The notes under the pieces are model-generated. The model had not been told where the DNA came from. It searched no databases and saw only the letters and a list, made by a program, of their open reading frames with translations. This document shows positions 55,368-62,718 of a stretch of 64,000 bases of DNA, piece after piece. Position 1 is the stretch's first letter. Every line of letters starts with the position of its first letter. The DNA comes from an uncultured Bacteroidales bacterium. GTDB taxonomy: Bacteria; Bacteroidota; Bacteroidia; Bacteroidales; UBA932. The translations under genes were made by a program, and so were the position numbers. Location: positions 1-64,000 of the forward strand of contig CALYTI010000007.1 in assembly GCA_945487035.1 (NCBI GenBank), in the 5' to 3' direction.

Positions 55368-56969
55368 CTAGAACAGTCCAGGGGTTATGCCGGTCCATTT
55401 GAAGACTGTCGCACCCCAGAGCAGCACGAGCAGCCAGGAGATGACCATCATTGTGAAGCCGAACTTGAACGAATCGGTCTGGCTGTACTGGTTGGTGTTG
55501 TAGAGCAGGGCCGCAGGCTTGCTGTTGAAAGGAAGCACATAGACGTGCTCGATGAGCATGGACACAGGCAGGGCAATGCTCATAGGCATAAAGCCGAAAC
55601 GCTGCTCCACTCCGAGGGCAATAGGGACGAATACCATAGTCCTGATGGTCTTGGACTGGAATACCAGGCCGGAGAAGACCATAAGGGCGGTGAGCACTAC
55701 ATAGAGCACCCAGTAAGGGGTGTCGGCGGTGATTCCCATAGAATCGAAGGCAGCATTTACCATAGTGTTCGGCAGGTCGGTGGCGTTGAGTCCGGATCCG
55801 AGGGTATAGGCACCTGCGGAGAAGAGCATAAGGTGCCAAGGGATATCGACATCGTTCCACTTGACCACGCCCACCTTTGGAAGCAGGGCAATGATGGCAC
55901 CCAGCAGCGCAACTATGGTTTCATCCATATTGTGGAAGGTGCCCTTGGTTACCCAGAGCACGAGCACCAGCACGAAGATGGCCACAGCCTTGATTTCCTC
56001 GGCTGTGATTTTGCCCATTGCGTCAAGCTCTTTCTTCAACCTCTCGAGACCGCCTTCGATTTGAGGAACCTGCTCTTCCTTTTTCATAGGGAAGAACACA
56101 TACATTCCCAGAAGAAGGCCGATAACAAGTATTACCAAACTCATAGGACCGCAGTTCAGCAGCCACTCGGAGTAACCGAAATCGCAGCTTCCCAGGAACC
56201 CCGCTATGAGGCTTATGGCGAGCAGGTGCGCACCTGACCCGGTATAGAAGGCATTGGCTCCGATATTTACCTGGAAGAGGTTCTGGAGCACGAGGTTTCG
56301 TCCGAAATTGTTGCGATTGCCGTCAGATGCTCCATAGATTGCGCATACTACCATAAAAATTGGCAGCATAATGGTTGCCTTTACGGTGGTTGCGGAAATG
56401 AACAGCGAAAGTATGAGGTTAATCAGCAGGAAGCTCCACAGCACTCCCTTCGCGGTCTTTCCGAATTTGATGACAAAGGCAAGGGCGAGGCGCTTTGCGA
56501 ATCTGGTTTTCACCAGCATTGAGGCCAGCACAAAACTCAGAATGTTGAGCCACATCACCGGGTGTCCGAGCTGCGCAAGCGCTTCCTTCTGCCCGGTTAC
56601 CCCGCAGAGCACTACTCCGAGGATAACGAAAAGCGAAGTGAGATAGTTCGGAATGGCTTCTGTCATCCACAGGATAATGGAAGCGACAAAAATCGCGAGC
56701 ATTGCGTAATTGCTGCGCAGGAAGGCATCCAGTCCGATTTCGCCCAACCTCTTGGAGGCCTTGGCGGCAAGGGCGGTCGTATCGAGATTGTCGATAAAAC
56801 CGATGTGGCAGCCCCAGTAGATGAATACGAAGGCTATAAGAGCGAGTGGCGCTCCAAGACGGGCCATCCACTTCTCGAATCCGGTTTTTTCCATCTTCGG
56901 AAGTTTCTCGACCTTGTAGTTGTTCATATCCAGCGGGTCAAATACCGCTTTCCTAGTGTTATCTTCCAT
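55368..56969 (-). CDS. SLC13/DASS family anion permease
   Basis: 533 aa with about 12 TM helices. LAIFVASIILWMTEAIPNYLTSLFVI is the family's start; the Ser-Asn-Thr-type hairpin loops appear as STTVKATIMLPIF and later PFNSKPAALLYNTNQY. DASS proteins move dicarboxylates, sulfate or phosphate with sodium. Neighbours point to phosphate or oligophosphate, but this is inference. Longer gap (64 bp) to the CYTH gene. Confidence 0.88.
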   Translation of the reverse strand: MEDNTRKAVFDPLDMNNYKVEKLPKMEKTGFEKWMARLGAPLALIAFVFIYWGCHIGFIDNLDTTALAAKASKRLGEIGLDAFLRSNYAMLAIFVASIILWMTEAIPNYLTSLFVILGVVLCGVTGQKEALAQLGHPVMWLNILSFVLASMLVKTRFAKRLALAFVIKFGKTAKGVLWSFLLINLILSLFISATTVKATIMLPIFMVVCAIYGASDGNRNNFGRNLVLQNLFQVNIGANAFYTGSGAHLLAISLIAGFLGSCDFGYSEWLLNCGPMSLVILVIGLLLGMYVFFPMKKEEQVPQIEGGLERLKKELDAMGKITAEEIKAVAIFVLVLVLWVTKGTFHNMDETIVALLGAIIALLPKVGVVKWNDVDIPWHLMLFSAGAYTLGSGLNATDLPNTMVNAAFDSMGITADTPYWVLYVVLTALMVFSGLVFQSKTIRTMVFVPIALGVEQRFGFMPMSIALPVSMLIEHVYVLPFNSKPAALLYNTNQYSQTDSFKFGFTMMVISWLLVLLWGATVFKWTGITPGLF

Positions 56970-57033
56970 TACTGTGTTTTGTGTTTGGGACCTGCAGCTC
57001 CGGTCAGGGGGCTGCAGGCAAAAGGAGTAAGAA

Positions 57034-57510
57034 CTATTTCCAGTTCTTGTACGGATTCTTCATAAGCATTGAGTTGAAGTACTTCGGGTCTCCGGTAACC
57101 TCCTCACCAAGCCACTCAGGCTTGTCGAAAGGCTCGTTCTCGTCAGCAAGTTCAACTTCTGCCACTACAAGTCCGTCGTTGTCGCCATAGAACTCGTCGA
57201 TTTCCCAGGTGTGGACACCGTCGGTGTTCTTAACGAGGTAACGGGTCTTGTCGATTACGCCCGGCTCTGCGAGCTCGAGAAGTGCGCGTACATCCTCAAC
57301 AGGGATTTCCTTTTCCCACTCGAAGCGTGCAGCTCCGGAGGCATTGCCTATTCCCTTGACGGTGATGAAGCCCTTCTCGCCCTTTACGCGGATGCGTACG
57401 GTGCGCTCAGGCACTGAGCTGAGGTAGCCCTGGGTAATGCGGGTCTGCTTGAAGGCCTCGGCCTTGAAGTCTCCCTTAACAAGGAATTTCTTTTCGATTT
57501 CCTGTGCCAT
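57034..57510 (-). CDS. CYTH triphosphate tunnel metalloenzyme
   Basis: 158 aa. EIEKKFLV at residues 4-11 is the E-x-E-x-K signature; Arg and Lys of the tunnel follow (TVRIRVKGEKGFITVKG), then FEWEKEIP, KTRYLVK, WEIDEFYG and VAEVELADE. Size and ends (WLGEEVTGDPKYFN) resemble short bacterial CYTH enzymes such as the Nitrosomonas tripolyphosphatase. Likely hydrolyses inorganic tripolyphosphate or a similar triphosphate. Two bp after the CYTH-like gene. Confidence 0.88.
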   Translation of the reverse strand: MAQEIEKKFLVKGDFKAEAFKQTRITQGYLSSVPERTVRIRVKGEKGFITVKGIGNASGAARFEWEKEIPVEDVRALLELAEPGVIDKTRYLVKNTDGVHTWEIDEFYGDNDGLVVAEVELADENEPFDKPEWLGEEVTGDPKYFNSMLMKNPYKNWK

Positions 57511-57512
57511 AA

Positions 57513-58151
57513 CTACTCGTTTGCAAGAGGTTTGTCGGACATACCGATGACACGCTTGATTGCCTGGAGGTAGTTGATGTTCTCCACGCCCTCGAGGTGG
57601 CAGTCAGCGATTGTCTTCTTGATATCCTCGATTTCTGTTGACTCGGAATTGATGGTTACGACCTTTGCACCGTTGATGAGGACATTGCCGACCTCGCAGA
57701 TGGTGTTGTTGACCATATAGCCGAAGCGCTGCTTGTGCACGCGTACGGCTGCAAGGTCAGGGTTGGCCTTCACCATAGCAATGAACTCCTCATAGGTGTA
57801 GCTGTCCTTTGTGAGTTCAGGACATTCTACCATAAATGCAGGATATACCTCATTGCGGAGTACCTCTGCGCTGATTGGGAATTCTCCCTTCATCAGCGGG
57901 TTCCACTGCTCGAGTCCGTCAACGGACTGCACGAAGGTTTTGATATCCATCTTGCCGTCACGAATCTTGGTGTTGTTGATATCGTTCTTGGCTGAGATGA
58001 TATAGATTTCGTCGCTGTGCCTCTCCCATACTTTCTCAGGAACCGGCGCAGAAAGACGTGCCATCCTTTTGTGTGCCTCGCAGAAGCACTGTCCGAAGCT
58101 GCGGAATTCGAAGCGTGGCTTCGAAATTTCGCCGATTTTAAGCTCTGCCAT
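57513..58151 (-). CDS. CYTH-like conserved protein
   Basis: 212 aa. Pattern similar to CYTH: KPRFEFRSFG at the start in place of E-x-E-x-K, then NNTKIRDGKMDIKT (basic strand), KQRFGYMVNNTICEVGNVLING and ESTEIEDIKKT (acidic strands). So the tunnel fold is likely but its catalytic signature is changed; it may bind rather than cleave a polyphosphate. I have no named family. Between the lamin-tail lipoprotein (8 bp) and the CYTH enzyme (2 bp). Confidence 0.65.
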   Translation of the reverse strand: MAELKIGEISKPRFEFRSFGQCFCEAHKRMARLSAPVPEKVWERHSDEIYIISAKNDINNTKIRDGKMDIKTFVQSVDGLEQWNPLMKGEFPISAEVLRNEVYPAFMVECPELTKDSYTYEEFIAMVKANPDLAAVRVHKQRFGYMVNNTICEVGNVLINGAKVVTINSESTEIEDIKKTIADCHLEGVENINYLQAIKRVIGMSDKPLANE

Positions 58152-58159
58152 TGTTCAGA

Positions 58160-58777
58160 CTAAATATTATCCTGTTTGATATCAGCAACCTTTTCTCCGT
58201 TTGCAGCACCCGGGGTAGAATCAGCATAAGCCCACTCTCCGGTTCCGTCAGGGCAACGGCTGAATGAGTGCTTCTTGTCGTTCTCGTAACCTGAAACCTG
58301 GTTCCATCCTGAACCTTCCTCACCGCGAACGAAAGAGTCAAGCACCTTGCCTGATGCGTCGCAAAGCTCAATCTTCACATTCTTCTTGCCTGAAAGACCG
58401 CCTTTGAAAACGTGGTTCTCGCTCTGGTACTCATAGTTAGGGTCACCGCCTTCTGCCTCATCAGCGAGATCTGAGCTCTCGAGGTAAATCCAAGCCTTGG
58501 CAGGAAGCTTCATTCCTGCAGCACCTGTCCAGGTTGTGCTCTTTCCACCATCCTTGGTAGAATCATACTTGACGATTTGAACACCTTCGAGAGAAACCTC
58601 CTTGTCGGTAATGTTGTAAATCTCGATGAACTTGTTGTTGGCGTCAAGCTCGTTGAGAACGATTCCGGATACGGAGTCCTTGCCGCCGTCGGTCTTGTCA
58701 TCAGTCTCGAAACCGTTCTTGTTGCAGGAAACAAGTGCGAGGGCAGCCATTGCTGCAATTGCAAAATACTTTTTCAT
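58160..58777 (-). CDS. Lamin-tail-domain lipoprotein
   Basis: 205 aa. Signal with lipobox ALALVSC, a short acidic linker, then a lamin tail (LTD) domain: IVLNELDANNKFIEIYN, IYLESSD, and SFSRCPDGTGEWAYADSTPGAAN-type end, which is the LTD hallmark. Bacterial LTDs are beta-sandwich modules often on secreted nucleases or phosphatases, but no enzyme domain is present. Likely a surface or periplasmic binding partner of the adjacent porin. Confidence 0.82.
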   Translation of the reverse strand: MKKYFAIAAMAALALVSCNKNGFETDDKTDGGKDSVSGIVLNELDANNKFIEIYNITDKEVSLEGVQIVKYDSTKDGGKSTTWTGAAGMKLPAKAWIYLESSDLADEAEGGDPNYEYQSENHVFKGGLSGKKNVKIELCDASGKVLDSFVRGEEGSGWNQVSGYENDKKHSFSRCPDGTGEWAYADSTPGAANGEKVADIKQDNI

Positions 58778-58813
58778 TTTGATAAAAATTAAGTGTTGTT
58801 ATATGATTTTTTG

Positions 58814-60226
58814 TTAGAATGCGACCTGGAAACGGCAGGCAAGCATTGAGTAGCAAATGCCGGTATTGCCTACAATCTGTGAAGGAACCTTGCACTTGTT
58901 GCCGTCGGCGTCATAACCTACGAACCACTTTGCAGCCTCGTCGGTACCGTCGTTGGCTCCCTTACCGTTTGCATACTTGTCGTTGATGTTGTACTGGTAG
59001 TTGATGACGAACTTCACATTCTTGGTCGGGTAGAAGTTCAGACCGAGTGTGAAGGCCTGGGCGCTACCTCCGGCGTAGTACTTCGAGCAGTTGAAGTCTG
59101 CCACCTCGTAACGGGCGCAGAGCTCAACATCTCCCCAGCTTCTGCCTGGATTGATACGGGTGTACTTGCCGCCCTTGGAATCGTAGTTCTGCTGGCCGCC
59201 GAAAAGAAGCCAACCTGCCTGAACATACCATCCGTCTGCAGTTTGAGGACCAAGTTCATCCTTAGGGATGACGGTCTTCTCAGGATTGAGATATGCGGAA
59301 CGGGCAATGTAGGCACCTTCATAGCGGAGCTGCTTCCAGTGTCCGGCAAGCTCGATTGTGTAGGCAAGCTCGTGGTCAAGACCCTTGATGGCATCTGTAT
59401 CGAGGAACTTCTTGCGGTTGATGGAGGTAGAGTTGCGGCTTGAATAGCGGGTTGCGTTGTAGCCGTCGGTAGAGGTGAGCTTAGGCTCGCGATAAGAAAC
59501 GGCTGCTCCGATATGCAGGGATGAGGTCTGGTTGTTGATAGGACGGATAGCCACCTTACCGGTGTAGGAAAGTCCCTCATTGAGACCGTAATCCTTGTTG
59601 CCGTCTTCCATACAGGTCATTTCCTCGCTGCTCTTGAGCTCAGGGCCGAAAACACCGCCGCTCACCCAAACGAGAGGACAGCTCCAGGTTGCAGCAATTC
59701 CCATATGGCGGGATGGAGCAAGAGATGTCACCATAGGGCGCTCCATAAACTGGAGATAACGGGAAGTGGTGTTTCTCTGAATCGAGAAATTTTCCTTGAA
59801 GTTACCCAACTTGATGGAAAGATTAGGAACCCCGGTGTACTCGAGAATTGCATCCTTGAGTTCAGGAGTACCGCTGGTCCAGTCGGAGTCGATTTCACCG
59901 TACCAGTTCTTGTCAAGCTGAGCCTTGACAGCGAAACGGGTACGACGCATACTCATACCATTACCAATCTTGACGAGATTCTTGTCATAGCCGAAGTAAA
60001 CGGCAGCATCGCCCTGAACACGGATATCAAACCACATCTTGTAGTTTGCCTGCTTGTTCTGAAACACCAGGATACCGTCCTGCAGTTTAGCGTTAACAGG
60101 AATCGATTGAACTATCTGTCCGTACTGATTGTACTGGAATTCTTCCTGTACTTCCTGTACGTGCTGTGCATTGGCTGAAACCGCAAAAGCGAGCAAAGCA
60201 GCCGAAACAAACAATACTTTCTTCAT
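58814..60226 (-). CDS. OprO/OprP-type phosphate-selective porin family protein
   Basis: 470 aa from ATG 60226. Signal peptide MKKVLFVSAALLAFAVSANA, a short linker, then the porin: ANYKMWFDIRVQGDAAVYFG and RRTRFAVKAQLDKNWYGEID near the start and LGNFKENFSIQRNTTSRYLQFMERP, the OprO/P (PF07396-type) core, ending FQVAF with terminal Phe. The family includes phosphate and polyphosphate channels. Its place before CYTH and permease genes supports phosphate specificity; not proven. Confidence 0.88.
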   Translation of the reverse strand: MKKVLFVSAALLAFAVSANAQHVQEVQEEFQYNQYGQIVQSIPVNAKLQDGILVFQNKQANYKMWFDIRVQGDAAVYFGYDKNLVKIGNGMSMRRTRFAVKAQLDKNWYGEIDSDWTSGTPELKDAILEYTGVPNLSIKLGNFKENFSIQRNTTSRYLQFMERPMVTSLAPSRHMGIAATWSCPLVWVSGGVFGPELKSSEEMTCMEDGNKDYGLNEGLSYTGKVAIRPINNQTSSLHIGAAVSYREPKLTSTDGYNATRYSSRNSTSINRKKFLDTDAIKGLDHELAYTIELAGHWKQLRYEGAYIARSAYLNPEKTVIPKDELGPQTADGWYVQAGWLLFGGQQNYDSKGGKYTRINPGRSWGDVELCARYEVADFNCSKYYAGGSAQAFTLGLNFYPTKNVKFVINYQYNINDKYANGKGANDGTDEAAKWFVGYDADGNKCKVPSQIVGNTGICYSMLACRFQVAF

Positions 60227-60263
60227 AAATTTTAGTGTTCTTATAGTGTATGATAATAATATC

Positions 60264-61799
60264 TCATAACGCTTTGATGAAGTCAATCAGATTCTGGCTC
60301 CGGGTCAGTCCCAGTTTCTTGCGCAGGCGGTGCCTCTCCACCTCCACCGACTTGGGCGAAATGCCGAGCAGGGCGGCGATGTATTTGGTCGAGAACTCAA
60401 GCCGCAGCAAAGTCGCGAGTTTGCGCTCCTGTGCGGAAAGCTGAGGGCACTTGATGCTCAGTCTTGCGGTGAAATCCTGATGCAGAGCCTCCACCTTGTT
60501 GTAGAAGTCCGTCCTTTCGTCCTGCGAATTGCGCCTCAGGCCCAGACTTGCCTTTATTTCGTGAAGCAGTTCATCCTTGCGTGCGGGGTCAGAGCTCATT
60601 TCCGCTTCGGCCACCTTGCCGTAGAGTTCGTCGATAAACTCGCTCTGCTCGCTTATTCTTTCGGCAATGGACATTGCATCACGCCTTCGGAGTTCGAGAA
60701 GATTCTGCAGATGCTCATTCTCCACCTGCATAGAATGGACTTTCAGCTCGTTGAGCCTGCGATAGCTCTCATCCTCGCTCCTGTCCACCTTCGCAGGCCT
60801 TGATTTCAAAGCTCTTACCAGCAGGGCAAGCAACACGCAGCAGGCAATGGCAAAAAGTCCTGCCACCGCTTCCGCCACATCCGGAGTCCTTCCATAACCG
60901 ACACTTGAAACCACTGCACAAAGGGTAAAAGCGCTCAAAGCGGAGAAAAAAGGAGCCACCAAAACGGAAACTGTGATTTCGCCTACGCGGAAATTGCGCG
61001 CCCCGGCAAGTGCACACAACATCACCACGGAAGGAGATACTATGGTGCCTCTGGCAAAAACAAGCATGGAAAGCGCAGAAGCTATGACACAGGCAAGCGA
61101 AGTGGCGGCATCCATATCGAAAAACTCTTCGCGGAGGCTGGAAACCCTGAGTTTGACATTGGGGCTCAGCAGAGCAAAACAAGCCAGAGCAAGCGCAGAT
61201 CCGATGAGGATACCGGCAGAACTCAGGTTGCCCGCAAATGCAATGCTCAGCAGCCCGGACAGATTCATTCCGACCGCAAAAAGCAGAACAAAGGCAGCAA
61301 CGCTCATAAAAGCCCCCAGTCTGGAAAGTTTCAACAGCAGATGCACATTGGAATTGAGTACAATCCTTTGCAGAAGCCTTGAGAACATGACGCCAAGAAC
61401 CAGTGCCAGAACCATTGAAGCCAGCCATTGGAGCGGAATCCACATTATGTCCGAGTCAGTAATACCGTAGTACAGCTGAGTTCCGACAAGGGCCGCAGTC
61501 AGCGAAGGCAGAACGGCAGAAGGCTGCCCTATCAGATGCAGCACTAAGACAACAACGAGTGCCGAGCTTACTGCAACGGGGACAGAGGCTGACGACAGAT
61601 CAATGGTAAACTGTTCCAGGTCTCCAAGCTCCGTACCAAGCAGCAGGCCTGCTCCCGATGCCAATAGCATCAAAGGGAGAATCAACCTGCGGGGCAGCGA
61701 AAAGCAAGTCGCCACCGGTGCAAGGGACATAGGCAGTTCCCAAAGGATTACGGCCGAGAAGAGCAAGGCCGTAAACAATGAGGCAATCAGTAGTTCCAT
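60264..61799 (-). CDS. Multi-TM LuxR-family regulator
   Basis: 511 aa. About ten TM helices (1-~345), a coiled coil (ELKVHSMQVENEHLQNLLELRR), and a C-terminal LuxR HTH (RKLATLLRLEFSTKYIAALLGISPKSVEVERHRLRKKLGL). No receiver or PAS domain, so sensing is likely by the membrane part. 1 bp after the DUF47 gene and 37 bp before the porin gene; a local activator of the cluster is the simplest view. Confidence 0.85.
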   Translation of the reverse strand: MELLIASLFTALLFSAVILWELPMSLAPVATCFSLPRRLILPLMLLASGAGLLLGTELGDLEQFTIDLSSASVPVAVSSALVVVLVLHLIGQPSAVLPSLTAALVGTQLYYGITDSDIMWIPLQWLASMVLALVLGVMFSRLLQRIVLNSNVHLLLKLSRLGAFMSVAAFVLLFAVGMNLSGLLSIAFAGNLSSAGILIGSALALACFALLSPNVKLRVSSLREEFFDMDAATSLACVIASALSMLVFARGTIVSPSVVMLCALAGARNFRVGEITVSVLVAPFFSALSAFTLCAVVSSVGYGRTPDVAEAVAGLFAIACCVLLALLVRALKSRPAKVDRSEDESYRRLNELKVHSMQVENEHLQNLLELRRRDAMSIAERISEQSEFIDELYGKVAEAEMSSDPARKDELLHEIKASLGLRRNSQDERTDFYNKVEALHQDFTARLSIKCPQLSAQERKLATLLRLEFSTKYIAALLGISPKSVEVERHRLRKKLGLTRSQNLIDFIKAL

Positions 61800-61800
61800 A

Positions 61801-62445
61801 TCATATGATTCTGCGTATGGACATTACAGACAGCTGGTCTGCAACCTTGAGTGCTTCCTGGGAGAGTTCCTCAATGTGGAGAGCAAAATACCGGAGATGA
61901 AACTTCTCGGAAAGTTTGAGCTTGTCCATTTCGTGGAAAACTTTTCGTTTGAGAATCTTTGCCTGGGTATCAGCTTCTTTCTGGAAGAAATATACGCGAT
62001 GTACCATATCCGGCACTGAATCCGGGGTCTTGAAATAGGCCTTGGATGCAGGAATGGTCGTGGACATAGCTTCCGTACTGAGTTCCATCAGCTTGAGAAA
62101 ATCAGCGTTCAGCTCCACAGGAATGTGCGGAGTCTCGATTTCGAACTGATAGAGGTTGTTGTTGAGGGTGTCTAGGACGTGGTCCATACGCTCAAGAAGT
62201 CTGAGAATATCACCGCGGGGGCGGCTCAGACTGTTTCTGCGGTAAAGGTCTGCCTCGATGTCTCTTCGGAGCATCTCGGCATCAGACTCAAGCCTGGTAA
62301 TTGACTGAAGATTGCCGCTGAGAGCATCATCATTATGGTAAATGTAGTTCTTGACACCTTCGATAAAAACCAGTAGTGATTGATCAACTATATCAAAGAA
62401 CTTGTCAAGGCGCCCAATTGTTTCTTTTGTTTTTCTGTTGAACAT
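61801..62445 (-). CDS. DUF47 family PhoU-like protein
   Basis: 214 aa from ATG 62445; the track start reads into AT-rich leader. Helical bundle of the DUF47/TIGR00153 type: KKFFDIVDQSL-like N-terminus, ITRLESDAEMLRRDIEADLY (metal-binding acid pattern), PRGDILRLLERMDHVLDTLNN, and EADTQAKILKRKVFHEMDKL. Such proteins usually sit next to Pit phosphate transporters and modulate uptake. First gene of the cluster. A near-consensus box (CATATTTG, 62458-62465) precedes it. Confidence 0.88.
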   Translation of the reverse strand: MFNRKTKETIGRLDKFFDIVDQSLLVFIEGVKNYIYHNDDALSGNLQSITRLESDAEMLRRDIEADLYRRNSLSRPRGDILRLLERMDHVLDTLNNNLYQFEIETPHIPVELNADFLKLMELSTEAMSTTIPASKAYFKTPDSVPDMVHRVYFFQKEADTQAKILKRKVFHEMDKLKLSEKFHLRYFALHIEELSQEALKVADQLSVMSIRRII

Positions 62446-62584
62446 AACCTTGTTGTGCAAATATGGGTTAATGATTCTGCATTTCAAAGAGTCCGCGCGC
62501 GTACACACGCAAGACAAAGAAGTACTTGTTAAGTTGTTTTGAAGAGTTAATTATATTGATTTATAATTGTTTATATACATAAGT

Positions 62585-62603
62585 GTAAAGTTGTTGTCTT
62601 TAC
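62585..62603. repeat. GTAAAG/CTTTAC inverted repeat
   Basis: 6-bp arms, 7-nt spacer, between the two divergent genes, with an additional GTAAAG at 62629-62634; operator-like spacing. Confidence 0.4.
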
Positions 62604-62687
62604 TTCCACAAATTTACACAAAGTAATTGTAAAGAAAAAAGTTTAACAAAATTTTCTCCGGCTGCTCGGATTTCGCGCGTATATGCG

Positions 62688-62695
62688 TACCTTTG
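62688..62695 (+). promoter_or_regulatory. -7 box of hppA promoter
   Basis: TACCTTTG, 23 nt before the hppA ATG. Confidence 0.45.
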
Positions 62696-62718
62696 TTGAA
62701 GATTAATTAGGTTTAACA

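Larger units (their letters stand above)
62446..62718. other. Divergent regulatory region, DUF47 / hppA
   Basis: 273 bp, strongly AT-rich. It holds GTAAAG...CTTTAC (62585-62603), further GTAAAG/TTTAC half-sites near 62625-62635, and promoters for both sides. The repeated half-sites could be regulator operators. Confidence 0.45.

Noticed and set aside
55269-56237. 322-aa plus-strand ORF
   Set aside because: Antisense to the SLC13 permease, His/Glu-rich shadow.
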